Origin: Arthrobacter sp. ZGTC131
GTDB lineage: Bacteria; Actinomycetota; Actinomycetes; Actinomycetales; Micrococcaceae
DNA: 38,401 nucleotides
NCBI RefSeq assembly: GCF_002929275.1
Contig: NZ_PJIK01000026.1
Span: forward strand, 1 to 38,401
Reading direction: 5' to 3'
The translations under genes were made by a program, and so were the position numbers. The notes under the pieces are model-generated. The model was not told the DNA's origin, did no database searches, and was given only the letters and a program-made list of their open reading frames with translations. Shown in pieces: positions 31,352 through 38,401 of the stretch (position 1 is the stretch's first letter; the number at the start of each line of letters is the position of its first letter).

Positions 31352-32176
31352 ATGTCGGCAAAGATCATCGCCGTTTGCAATCAAAAAGGTGGCGTCGGCA
31401 AGACAACCATCGTGACCGGCCTGGCTGAGGTCTTCTCCAGGACGCTTGGTAAGAAGGTGCTGGTCATCGACGCAGACCCGCAGTACAACGTGACCTCCGC
31501 ACTGGGCGTGACGGATCCGGAATTTACCCTCAATGATGTCCTCTACGGCGACGAGTCGAACAACCAAAAGATCATGCCTGGTGTGGCCGGCGACGCGATC
31601 ATGCCGGCGGGGGAGGCGTGGCAGCCTCGGGCCGACAGGAGCGAAGTTTTCCCGCAACTGGACCTGATCGCGGCCGAACGCAATCTGGCCTCCCGCGAAC
31701 GCGATTCCATGATGGCCCGCGAGCACCGGCTGCGGATCGCCCTGAGGGGAGTGGCGGAGGAGTACGACATCGTCCTGATTGACTGCGCACCTTCGCTGGG
31801 GCTTCTGACAGTCAACGCCTTGACCGCGGCCACTCATGCCTTGCTGATCACTGAGCCCCGGGTTGCCTCGGTAGAAGGGCTATCGGAAATCGTCACGACG
31901 ATTGGCGAAGTGCAAGAGAACCTGAACGAGAACATCGAACTCCTGGGCGTTGTCGTCAACAAGCAGAAGAAGCGCGCTGATCAGATGCACTGGATTGAGA
32001 AGATCAACGCCAACTTCGGTGATCTCGTCTTAGAACCGATGCTTCAAGACCGCGAAGTATTCGCCAAGGCGCAAGCCGCCTCGCAGCCGTTGCGTGCATG
32101 GGGCTCCGAAGCCGCCCCACACAGGGCCGACCTGGTCCAGCTAGCCACTCTCATCTGGAAAGGCGCCGAATCGTGA
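31352..32176 (+). CDS. parA: ParA partition ATPase
   Basis: This is a 274-residue protein read from ATG 31352, with GGAAGG about 11 nt upstream. The upstream in-frame ATG at 31304 is not supported. It has the deviant Walker A CNQKGGVGKTTIVTGLAEVF at the N-terminus, VLVIDADPQYN (A'), DIVLIDCAPSLGLLTVNAL (Walker B) and LLGVVVNKQKKR. It lacks an N-terminal DNA-binding extension, as in type Ib ParA proteins paired with small RHH ParB. It segregates plasmid copies with the ParB encoded next. The iteron array lies directly upstream and probably includes the centromere. Confidence 0.95.
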   Translation: MSAKIIAVCNQKGGVGKTTIVTGLAEVFSRTLGKKVLVIDADPQYNVTSALGVTDPEFTLNDVLYGDESNNQKIMPGVAGDAIMPAGEAWQPRADRSEVFPQLDLIAAERNLASRERDSMMAREHRLRIALRGVAEEYDIVLIDCAPSLGLLTVNALTAATHALLITEPRVASVEGLSEIVTTIGEVQENLNENIELLGVVVNKQKKRADQMHWIEKINANFGDLVLEPMLQDREVFAKAQAASQPLRAWGSEAAPHRADLVQLATLIWKGAES

Positions 32177-32790
32177 ACCGCCCAGGACCAGCCCCGGAAC
32201 GCGGAGGCACCCCCAGCGCCCTTGATGCTGTCCGCAAACGCGGCGGACTGACGAAGGCCCGCAACACCAGCGTCATCGCCGATATGACGCGCACGGACGA
32301 CGCTCCCGACGCGGTTCCCGAGCCTCCGACGCTGCAGGCCGTCCACGAGTCGACCCTGACTGCACCCGTGCAGGCCCCGGCAGCGGCAGTTCCGTTTCAG
32401 CAGACTCCTGAAGTCCAGTCGCCGGAGGTCCTGCCGGCCACTCCGCAGCAGGCACCGGTTCAGCAGCCGCAGTCTGCCGCGTACGTGCAGCCGTTGCAGC
32501 AAGTACCGCCGCAGACCCAGAACCTTCTCCGGCAGCCAGTTCCGGTTTCTCCTGAGCCAGCGAAGAAGCTGTACCGGAAGACCAGCTTCTTCCAGTCAAA
32601 GGAGTCGGGGGCTCGGATGCGCTCCGCCTACATGGCGACGCGCCACCTAACCCAATCCAGGACACTCTCTGACTTCATCCTCACGGCCGTGGAGCGTGAG
32701 GTTGAAGCTCTGGAGCGGCAGTATAACGACGGGAACCAGTTCACCGCTGACCCAGGCAGCGTGCCCCGCGGCAGGCCCCTGGAGACCTAG
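32173..32790 (+). CDS. ParB-type centromere-binding protein (RHH)
   Basis: This is a 205-residue protein read from GTG 32173, which overlaps the parA stop as GTGA. Residues 35-140 are a Pro/Gln/Val-rich disordered region (PQQAPVQQPQSAAYVQP). The C-terminal 60 residues (KLYRKTSFFQSKESGARMRS to LSDFILTAVEREVEALERQY) form a ribbon-helix-helix-like domain. The RHH end plus a long tail that can stimulate ParA fits type Ib centromere-binding proteins. The iterons upstream of parA are its likely sites. It is smaller than, and different from, HTH-type ParB. Confidence 0.82.
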   Translation: MNRPGPAPERGGTPSALDAVRKRGGLTKARNTSVIADMTRTDDAPDAVPEPPTLQAVHESTLTAPVQAPAAAVPFQQTPEVQSPEVLPATPQQAPVQQPQSAAYVQPLQQVPPQTQNLLRQPVPVSPEPAKKLYRKTSFFQSKESGARMRSAYMATRHLTQSRTLSDFILTAVEREVEALERQYNDGNQFTADPGSVPRGRPLET

Positions 32791-32959
32791 GGCGAGTGGG
32801 GCGATATTCCTAAGGAGAGTCATCTTCTCCTCATTCGGCTGTTGAACCGTGATGTCTCGCTCTCTCTTGCCCGGGTAGTAGTAGGAGCGGCCAGATGCAA
32901 AAGTCTGGTCCGAGAGTGGGGGATGCTTCCCCGAGCGAGCCCGGGTGTTGGGACGGTGC

Positions 32960-34000
32960 TTATCGACTTGGCCGGAACATTTTCGGCAGGCCGATTTCCG
33001 CGGGGGAGAGCTCCGGTCTGGCACGAATAACCCGGAGTGGGTGCCGGAACGACCTTCCCGACCAGGCTATATCGGCGGATACTTCCATGACCACCGGTTC
33101 CACGAGTGTCAGCGTCACGGGTTCTTTGTCCCGGTTGAACCGGTCCAGCGTCGTTCCCTTCACGGTGGGGGGCCACGGATGCTGGCCCCGGGGCGGTTCC
33201 AGCCATCGTGCCAGCTCGCGGCCGGCCGCTGTCTTCAGTGGCGTGGAGCGGCCGACGATCCGCAATTCCCCGTCCAGGAGCAGTCCGGCCACGACCTCGG
33301 ACGGCTGAGTGATTGGCCCAATGACCGCGCCGCAGACGACCTCTACGGTTTCCCTGTGCTTCAGTTTCAACCACGAACGGGCGCCGCCGGTGTACGGTTG
33401 GTCACTTCTTTTAATGAGCAGTCCTTCGATCCCGGTGTGGGGCATCTCTTCAAACCACCGCGCCGCCTCGTCGGGATCCGTGGTGGCGGGGGAGAGGGAC
33501 AGCGGAGGCTGCCAGCCGCTGGCAAGTTCTTCCAGGAGTGCCCGCCGCTGGCTTAGCGGCAGCTCGCGGGCGTCATGTCCGGCGACGGCCAGGACATCAA
33601 ATGCGGCGTAGCTGGCCGGTGTCTCACGGACCAGTCCGGGAAGGGTCTTGGGACCAGCGCCCAGGCGCTGCTGCAGCGCGGAGAAGTCCAGCCGGCCCTG
33701 CGACCAGATCACGGCTTCGCCGTCGATCACACACCCCGGCGGCACCGCGGACGCGAAAGCCGCAACGATTTCCGGGAAGTACCGCGTCAGTTCCTTCCCC
33801 TGCCGGGACCACAACGTGGCCACGTTATCGTCGCGGATCCCGACGGCCCTGTAGCCGTCCCATTTGGGTTCATAGAGCAGAGTTCCGGGCACGGCGCCGG
33901 CCCGGGGCATCTTCGTGACGGCCCGGGCCAGGGCGACTTTCACCGGCGGTACCAGTCCTTCCGGCAGTCCGGCTCCGGCCGACAACCTAGCAACCGTCAT
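32960..34000 (-). CDS. ATP-dependent DNA ligase, LigC-like
   Basis: This is a 346-residue protein read from ATG 34000 with GAAGG upstream. The adenylation motif is LYEPKWDGYRA (nucleophilic Lys about residue 46). Motif III-like segments are VIDGEAVIW and YAAFDVLAV, then EGLLIKR (IV) and SWLKLKHRETVEVV (V), followed by an OB-fold region. Length and motifs match LigC, the small ligases used in mycobacterial base-excision and end repair. It has no polymerase or nuclease domain as LigD does. On a plasmid it may aid repair or replication. The start overlaps the small upstream gene by 14 bp. Confidence 0.9.
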   Translation of the reverse strand: MTVARLSAGAGLPEGLVPPVKVALARAVTKMPRAGAVPGTLLYEPKWDGYRAVGIRDDNVATLWSRQGKELTRYFPEIVAAFASAVPPGCVIDGEAVIWSQGRLDFSALQQRLGAGPKTLPGLVRETPASYAAFDVLAVAGHDARELPLSQRRALLEELASGWQPPLSLSPATTDPDEAARWFEEMPHTGIEGLLIKRSDQPYTGGARSWLKLKHRETVEVVCGAVIGPITQPSEVVAGLLLDGELRIVGRSTPLKTAAGRELARWLEPPRGQHPWPPTVKGTTLDRFNRDKEPVTLTLVEPVVMEVSADIAWSGRSFRHPLRVIRARPELSPAEIGLPKMFRPSR

Positions 34001-34271
34001 CGAGGCCTTCCAGTGCCTCGAGTTCCACTGCATCCAGCAGCTCATCTGTGCTGGTCCCGGTGACCCGGGCGAGGTCGTCGAGGGCGATAAACCGGTCGCG
34101 GGCCAGGACGATCACCAGTTCCGCCAAGTAATCGACCCCGTTGCGCCGGATCAGATCCTCGAGGATCGCGTGCATGCGGCCGGTCAGCTCACCGGGGCCC
34201 TGAGCTTCTTCGGCCGCTACGCGGGTGAGCGTCAACGCGGCCGGCTGTGGATCGTCGTAGATGAGTCCCAT
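33987..34271 (-). CDS. Small helical protein co-encoded with the DNA ligase
   Basis: This 94-residue acidic helical protein (MGLIYDDPQPAALTLTRV to LARVTGTSTDELLDAVELEA) has no recognised family. The C-terminal half (FIALDDLARVTGTSTDELLD) is helix-turn-helix-like. Its stop lies 14 bp inside the ligase gene, so the two are coupled. It may act as a partner or regulator of the ligase (inference). Upstream, a 135-bp gap separates it from the divergent coiled-coil gene. Confidence 0.65.
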   Translation of the reverse strand: MGLIYDDPQPAALTLTRVAAEEAQGPGELTGRMHAILEDLIRRNGVDYLAELVIVLARDRFIALDDLARVTGTSTDELLDAVELEALEGLDDGC

Positions 34272-34342
34272 CTCCTAACGCTACGCGCCCGGGGTGGTCA
34301 GGGGCGCGGCCCGCACAGCTCCGGACGAGGCCCGGTTCCGTA

Positions 34343-34388
34343 TTTCGTTACGTTACGTATTTAGTTATGCCTTCCGTTAGTAACGAAA
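34343..34388. promoter_or_regulatory. 9-bp inverted repeat in the divergent promoter region
   Basis: TTTCGTTAC (34343-34351) and GTAACGAAA (34380-34388) are exact inverted repeats 28 bp apart, and ACGTTACGT lies between. The site ends 18 bp before the coiled-coil gene and about 70 bp from the divergent one. It is a likely autoregulatory operator. Confidence 0.6.
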
Positions 34389-34406
34389 GAAGGCTACGAT
34401 GAAACT

Positions 34407-35477
34407 ATGAGCGAGAACATTGTTGAGGTCGATGAGCGAACCTGCCGCTACCCGGGCTGCCGGCGTCCCGCGATGGCTGGCGAGGCCGGTACCGGCCGCC
34501 CGCCGGAGTACTGTGACGACCCCGCCCATAACCGCGCGTCGGCTTGGCGGGCACGCCAGCGCCCCACTGAGAACGCTGCCCGGGGCGCTGAGGCCCGTCC
34601 GGTGGATTCCGCGCGTCAGAGAGCCAGTGAGATCACGGGCCAGGTGAGCGGGATGATCGAGCTCCTGGGCCAGCAGCTCGCGGCGCTTGTTGAGGAACTG
34701 CGCACCGTGGGGGATCCCGAGGCGGCGGAAGCTCAGATTGAGTCGGTAGCCAGCGAGGCCGCCGAGCAGGTGGCCGGCGCGAACGCGCGGGCCACCCGTG
34801 CCGAGCAGGCTCAGCGCCGGGCCGAGGCCGAAAAGGCCGAGGCCGACGCGGCAGCTGAAGAAGCAACGCGAACAAACGAGGAACTCACCCAGGAGCTGTC
34901 AGGCCTCCAGACGGAGCTCGATGCCGCCCAAACCCGGGCCAGGCAACTCACCGAGGAACTGACGCAGGCCCATGCCTCGGCGGCTAACGAACGGGAACTG
35001 GCGCAGGCAGAGAGTGCCGGCTTGCGGGCCGAGATTGAAGCGATCCGCGTCCAGCTGACGCTGGCTGAACGGGAACGCGACGCAGCCGCCGAACGGGCAG
35101 GGACAGAGGAACGGGCCCGGGTTGATGCAGAGCGGCGCACAGGGGTGGCTGAGAGTCGCGCCGAGGCGGAGACAGCCCGCGCTGACCGCGAGGAGTCCGC
35201 GGCCGAAGAGACCCGGGCCCAGCTGGCGGGCGTCCGTGCCGACCTGGAGGCCGCCCGCGAGGCGGCGGCCGATATGCGCAGCACCGTGGCGACACTGACT
35301 GCCGAGCGTGAAGCGGCCAGAGCCGACGTCGAGCGTGAGCGCAGCCATGGTGAGCAACGCGTCAAAGACCTTCATGACACCTACAGTCGCCAAATCCACC
35401 AGCTGCGCGCCGAACTAACCCACGCCCGCGAGACGAAGACCAAGGAACGCCGCCCACGACCCGGCGGAGAGCAATAG
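34407..35477 (+). CDS. Zinc-motif coiled-coil protein (KfrA-like in architecture)
   Basis: This 356-residue protein has an N-terminal 50-residue region with TCRYPGCRRPA and YCDDPAHNRASAWRAR. Its Cys/His spacing suggests a small zinc site, and its Arg-rich end could bind DNA. From about residue 90 to the C-terminus it is almost pure alpha-helical coiled coil (repeated Ala/Glu/Arg/Gln heptads). It resembles KfrA-type plasmid proteins in design (DNA-binding head plus long coiled-coil tail), but no homology to KfrA is claimed. The tail could organise or pair plasmid copies. The upstream inverted repeat fits autoregulation. Confidence 0.78.
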   Translation: MSENIVEVDERTCRYPGCRRPAMAGEAGTGRPPEYCDDPAHNRASAWRARQRPTENAARGAEARPVDSARQRASEITGQVSGMIELLGQQLAALVEELRTVGDPEAAEAQIESVASEAAEQVAGANARATRAEQAQRRAEAEKAEADAAAEEATRTNEELTQELSGLQTELDAAQTRARQLTEELTQAHASAANERELAQAESAGLRAEIEAIRVQLTLAERERDAAAERAGTEERARVDAERRTGVAESRAEAETARADREESAAEETRAQLAGVRADLEAAREAAADMRSTVATLTAEREAARADVERERSHGEQRVKDLHDTYSRQIHQLRAELTHARETKTKERRPRPGGEQ

Positions 35478-35510
35478 CCTGCCACCACAGAGGGCCCACC
35501 ACCATGGAAC

Positions 35511-35930
35511 CTAGTTGGCGCCCACCGCCCGGCCCAGGGCTTCCAAGGCCCGCCGCAAAGGCAAAGGGTCACGGCTGTCCTTGAGGACGTCCACGGGGCG
35601 GGCTCCGCCGAGTTCCCGGGACGGTGTGAACATCCAGGCCGTGAAGTAGTTGTGCGGGATTTTTAGTTCCATCGCCTGGGAGAAAAGGTCCACGACGGTT
35701 GGTTGGAGCTGGCCGCCGGCGAGGAACTGGAAGCCCGGACAGTATGTGCCGTCGTCAATGAAGACGCGGACAAGCTGCTGCATCACCGGTTCAGGGTCGT
35801 CGATGAGCTCCGCAAGCCTGTGGCGGACCTGGGCCAGGGACGGCAGCGTGAACTCCGCCCTGACCGCCTCCCACGTCTGATCACTGACCGGTCCCGGAGT
35901 CCTCGGACCCCGGGATTCAGGAGCGGTCAT
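35511..35930 (-). CDS. Hypothetical protein at the end of the umuDC operon
   Basis: This is a 139-residue protein read from ATG 35930, which lies 14 bp inside the preceding gene. An upstream ATG at 35969 would add 13 residues. The C-terminal part, FTAWMFTPSRELGGARPVDVL, resembles the toxin-binding end of Xre/MbcA/ParS-type antitoxins (W..TP...LGG..P.D.L). No RES-type toxin lies beside it, and the rest is not recognised. It is probably co-transcribed with umuD, umuC and the 106-residue protein. Whether it has an antitoxin or SOS role is open. Confidence 0.65.
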   Translation of the reverse strand: MTAPESRGPRTPGPVSDQTWEAVRAEFTLPSLAQVRHRLAELIDDPEPVMQQLVRVFIDDGTYCPGFQFLAGGQLQPTVVDLFSQAMELKIPHNYFTAWMFTPSRELGGARPVDVLKDSRDPLPLRRALEALGRAVGAN

Positions 35931-36237
35931 CGATGGATTCCAGGAGCCACTGTGTGGCGAGCGGTTCACGGCGCAGGGTGAAGGTCCGCAGCGCCGAGGC
36001 GGTGTTCAGGCGGGCCTGGACGCGCCAGTATTCGATGCTGACCGTGTCTCCGCTGCCCACGGCGGCGGTCCGCCTGCTGTCCCACCAGGCGTCCCGTCCG
36101 TACCAGTGCTGGGTATCGGTATCGGGATCGACGATCCAGATCCGTCCGTCGTAGCGGATGGCGAGGGGCGTGCCTGCCGGGTCGGTCCGGACCTGGAAAT
36201 CGTGGGTCCGTGCGGGGGCTTCGGGCGTGAGGGTCAT
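35917..36237 (-). CDS. Small hypothetical protein downstream of umuC (DUF6504-like)
   Basis: This 106-residue beta-rich protein includes FQVRTDPAGTPLAIRYDGRI, WIVDPDTDTQHWYGRD, AWWDSRRT and IEYWRVQAR. A similar type of small protein is often encoded next to Y-family polymerases in actinobacteria, and the DUF6504 name is a tentative recollection. It has no membrane segment. It starts 45 bp after the umuC stop and overlaps the next gene by 14 bp. Confidence 0.65.
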   Translation of the reverse strand: MTLTPEAPARTHDFQVRTDPAGTPLAIRYDGRIWIVDPDTDTQHWYGRDAWWDSRRTAAVGSGDTVSIEYWRVQARLNTASALRTFTLRREPLATQWLLESIDDRS

Positions 36238-36282
36238 AGGGGTGTGTTCTTTCGTGGTGCGGTGCTGCGGGTGGCTTGTGGT

Positions 36283-37581
36283 TTAGGCGGCTTTGACGAG
36301 GGGGAGTTCGTCCCAGTGGGTGGTGTAGCGGGGGGAGAGCATGTCCCGTTTCATGGCCCAGTCCAGGCCGGTTTTGATGCCGGCGTGGCCTAGGCCGATG
36401 GAGCCGCGGCCATACTTTTTGGTGACGTCTTCCAGGAGTGTTCCGACGCGGCGTTCCTCGTGCGGGTTCTCGAACAGGGCCAGGGGTGCCTGGTTGCCGG
36501 TGGGCCGCAGGTCGGTGACCATGATCCCGGCCCTGGCGTACTTTACGCCTTCGTGGACGTGGGGGAGGAGCGCGTGGGCGGCCCTGGTGAGCAGCACGGG
36601 GTCGGCGGTGGGCATCGGCAGCGGGATGCAGACGGAGGGGTAGGAGGTGTCCTTCGGGTTGTAGTGCGAGGTGCCGGCGAAGGCGGTGAGGACTTTGGCC
36701 TGCAGCCCGTGTTTGGCCAGCCGCGCCGAGGCCTGCTGGCCGTAGACGCTCATGACCTGCCGCATCCCGGTGGCGGTGGTGATGGGGGTGGCGAAGGAGC
36801 GGGAGAAGATGAGCTGGTCCCTCCCGATCCGTTCTTCCTCCATCGGGATGCAGGGGGTTCCCTGCAGTTCCAGGACGGTGCGCATCATGACCACGGAGAA
36901 GCGGTCCCGGATCATGACCGGGTCGGCCCGGGACAGGTCAAGGATGGAATGGATCCCCAGGACGTTGAGCCGTTTGGTCAGCCGTGTTGCTACGCCCCAG
37001 ATCTCGATGACGGACAGGCGGCCCATCAGCGTCTCCCGGTCGGTGGCGGGGACGGAGTCCCAGTGGCAGACCCCGCCGAAGGCAGGGTTGTTCTTCGCCC
37101 ATTTGTTGGCCAGCTTCGCCAGGGTCTTCGTGGCGGCGATCCCGACGCAGACGGGCACCCCGACGTTCCGCCGCACGGCTGCCTTCATGGTCCGGCCCAG
37201 GGCGAGGAGTTCGGCCGGGGTGCCTTTGACGCCGAGGAAGGCCTCGTCGATGCTGTAGACCTCCAGCCAGGCCGAGTACCGGCCCAGCAGCTCCATCACC
37301 CGGGCGCTGATGTCCCCGTAGAGTTCGTAGTTGCTCGACAGCGCCACCAGTCCCCATTCCTCGGCCCGCGGGGCGAGTTTGAACCACGGCTCACCCATGG
37401 GGATGCCCAGGGCCTTGGCCTCGGGGGAGCGGGTCACCGCGCAGCCGTCGTTGTTGGACAGCACCACCACCGGCCGGCCCTCCAGCGACGGGTCGAAGGC
37501 GCGCTCGGCCGAGGCATAGAAGCAGTTCACATCCACATGCGCGATCTGCGGCATCCGCCGCATCACCGCGGGCCTAGACAT
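36283..37581 (-). CDS. umuC: Y-family DNA polymerase V catalytic subunit
   Basis: This 432-residue protein shows Y-family motifs: IAHVDVNCFYASAERAFDP (first catalytic Asp), GRPVVVLSNNDGCAVTRS and VYSIDEAFLGV (catalytic Asp-Glu pair). ATKTLAKLANKWAK in the palm/thumb follows. Near the C-terminus NQAPLALFE matches a beta-clamp-binding motif, then KTGLDWAMKRDMLSPRYTTHW. It performs error-prone bypass of DNA lesions with a cleaved UmuD dimer. It starts 9 bp after the umuD stop. The same C-terminus appears as a separate remnant at 4941-5033, so a second umuC once existed nearby. Confidence 0.95.
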   Translation of the reverse strand: MSRPAVMRRMPQIAHVDVNCFYASAERAFDPSLEGRPVVVLSNNDGCAVTRSPEAKALGIPMGEPWFKLAPRAEEWGLVALSSNYELYGDISARVMELLGRYSAWLEVYSIDEAFLGVKGTPAELLALGRTMKAAVRRNVGVPVCVGIAATKTLAKLANKWAKNNPAFGGVCHWDSVPATDRETLMGRLSVIEIWGVATRLTKRLNVLGIHSILDLSRADPVMIRDRFSVVMMRTVLELQGTPCIPMEEERIGRDQLIFSRSFATPITTATGMRQVMSVYGQQASARLAKHGLQAKVLTAFAGTSHYNPKDTSYPSVCIPLPMPTADPVLLTRAAHALLPHVHEGVKYARAGIMVTDLRPTGNQAPLALFENPHEERRVGTLLEDVTKKYGRGSIGLGHAGIKTGLDWAMKRDMLSPRYTTHWDELPLVKAA

Positions 37582-37590
37582 GGCCCCGCC

Positions 37591-38022
37591 CTAAACGTAA
37601 TGAAGGCATCGGGTGGCCACGCCCCACACCGTCAGTTCCGACAGCGCCGGTACCCGGATGTCCGGGTACGCCGGATTCTCCGCCTGCAGCACCACCCCGG
37701 CGGGGGTGATCCGCAGACGCTTGATAGTCAGCTCCCCGTCCAGGACCGCGACCACGACCGACCCGTCGGTGGGTTCCAGGGCCCGGTTCACGATCAGTTC
37801 GTCCCCGTCGCTGATCCCGGCGCCTTCCATCGAGTCCCCGGTCACCCGCACCACATAGGTGCTGGTGATGTCCTTGATCAGGTGCGCATTCAAATCGATC
37901 CGGCCATCAAAGTAGTCCTGCGCGGGCGAGGGATAACCGGCAGCGACCGGCACCGGTGAGACCAGCACCGACAACAACGAGGCACCCGCATCTATCACAC
38001 GGGGACCGACAACAACGCCCAC
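37591..38022 (-). CDS. umuD: UmuD-type self-cleaving S24 peptidase
   Basis: This is a 143-residue protein read from GTG 38022, with AAAGGTG just upstream. The Ala-Gly cleavage site is in VAAGYPSPAQDYFDGRIDL. The catalytic Ser is in VTGDSMEGAGISDGDELIV and the catalytic Lys in LDGELTIKRL. The rest aligns with UmuD over its length (PAYPDIRV, WGVATRCLHYV). After RecA-stimulated self-cleavage it pairs with UmuC. It is the first gene of an SOS operon with a LexA box just upstream. Confidence 0.92.
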   Translation of the reverse strand: MGVVVGPRVIDAGASLLSVLVSPVPVAAGYPSPAQDYFDGRIDLNAHLIKDITSTYVVRVTGDSMEGAGISDGDELIVNRALEPTDGSVVVAVLDGELTIKRLRITPAGVVLQAENPAYPDIRVPALSELTVWGVATRCLHYV

Positions 38023-38035
38023 AACACACCTTTAT

Positions 38036-38051
38036 TCGAATATATGTTCGA
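38036..38051. promoter_or_regulatory. LexA (SOS) box upstream of umuD
   Basis: TCGAATATATGTTCGA matches the actinobacterial LexA consensus TCGAACNNNNGTTCGA with one mismatch (GAAT for GAAC). It ends 13 bp before the umuD start, so LexA would block this promoter until DNA damage. Confidence 0.85.
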
Positions 38052-38093
38052 TTCATTCAGTGTAGCGGGAGGGGCCGACAAAAGAACTTCCCC

Positions 38094-38126
38094 CCGCGAA
38101 TCCTGCATCCAATGCAGGATTCGCGG
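38094..38126. repeat. Perfect 15-bp hairpin in non-coding sequence
   Basis: CCGCGAATCCTGCAT (38094-38108) and its exact reverse complement (38112-38126) flank the loop CCA. It lies about 45 bp beyond the LexA box, with no gene beside it. It may be a terminator for an upstream gene beyond the window, or a recombination or replication structure. Confidence 0.7.
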
Positions 38127-38401
38127 CAGACCTGCGGCGGGCGGGTTGCACCCAATGGGGACAGCTTTGAGCTGTGCGGAGGCTCCACCTGTCCACAGCG
38201 GGCACAACCGGTCTCAATGCCCTGGTTTCCGCTGCGCTCCACCCAGTTATCGGGCGTCCGCTGGCGCGGCCGGCTGTCGGGGTCCAGTGCGTCCGTCGCA
38301 GGGCTCCGGGCGCCCTGGCCCTGATTGTCTACGACGTTTTTTGTCTGCTGTCCTTCGGATTATCGTGCCCGCTCCGGCCCCATCCAGCCCCTCCTTCGTC
38401 G
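38127..38401. other. Non-coding end of the window
   Basis: No reading frame with a recognisable product was found here. CTGTCCACA (38189-38197) differs by one base from the DnaA-box form TTGTCCACA. A single site is weak evidence for an origin. Confidence 0.4.

Noticed and set aside
36460-37959. 499-codon plus-strand frame across umuDC
   Set aside because: It is antisense to well-supported umuC and umuD, is Gly/Val/His-rich with no domain, and arises from high GC codon bias.
38189-38197. DnaA box (CTGTCCACA)
   Set aside because: It is a single near-match with no cluster or AT-rich region, so it is not evidence of an origin.

Overview
The window looks like part of a plasmid (or a plasmid-derived integrated element) from a high-GC actinobacterium, most likely Arthrobacter, Pseudarthrobacter or a related Micrococcaceae genus. 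This is inferred from the high GC content, frequent GTG starts, an Lsr2 nucleoid protein, an actinobacterial conjugation gene set, an iteron region beside a primase-type replication protein and a ParA/ribbon-helix-helix partition pair. No species can be assigned from the sequence alone.

Left part, 1-12.3 kb (metabolic cargo). A forward cluster holds the 3' end of an unidentified gene, a GMC oxidoreductase, a formylglycine-generating enzyme with both active-site cysteines, and two DUF202 membrane proteins. It looks like a sulfatase-maturation cluster. An EmrE-type SMR efflux gene follows behind a structured leader. At 4.3-5.0 kb there is scar tissue: a CynX/NimT-type transporter fragment and the last 30 codons of a umuC gene. 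A reverse-strand choline-to-glycine-betaine operon (betA, betB, ACT-type permease) comes next, with a betI-like tetR gene upstream and two operator-like dyads between them. A frameshifted solute-binding-protein remnant and lsr2 close this part.

Middle, 12.4-23.8 kb (conjugation). Eleven tightly packed reverse-strand genes encode a Gram-positive type IV secretion apparatus. Reading from 23.8 kb down, they are a two-domain peptidoglycan hydrolase, a lipoprotein, a ParA-like ATPase, a DUF6668-like protein, a small pilin-like protein, a single-pass protein, VirB6-like, SCO6880-like, VirB4-like, the VirD4/TraG coupling protein and a DUF4913 protein. Many junctions overlap. No relaxase is visible. 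A winged-helix regulator is divergently transcribed at 23.9 kb.

24.4-27.3 kb (candidate uncharacterised system). An XRE regulator is followed by an operon with 4-bp overlaps: ImmA/IrrE-type metallopeptidase, seven-TM protein and PAP2-type phosphatase. A 17-bp dyad lies at the operon promoter and recurs, with one mismatch, at the 3' end of the XRE gene, where a weaker tandem copy adjoins it. This suggests a protease-controlled regulon with membrane or lipid output.

Right part, 27.5-38.4 kb (replication, maintenance and repair). A small ribbon-helix-helix protein precedes an archaeo-eukaryotic-primase-type replication protein. A 1.3-kb non-coding region with about 13 copies of an AAATGG-NN-CCATTTGCGC unit follows (origin and/or centromere). 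Next come parA and an RHH-type parB, a LigC-like ATP-dependent DNA ligase with a small partner, a zinc-motif coiled-coil protein under a strong inverted repeat, and an SOS-type operon (LexA box, umuD, umuC, two small genes). The window ends in non-coding sequence with a perfect 15-bp hairpin.
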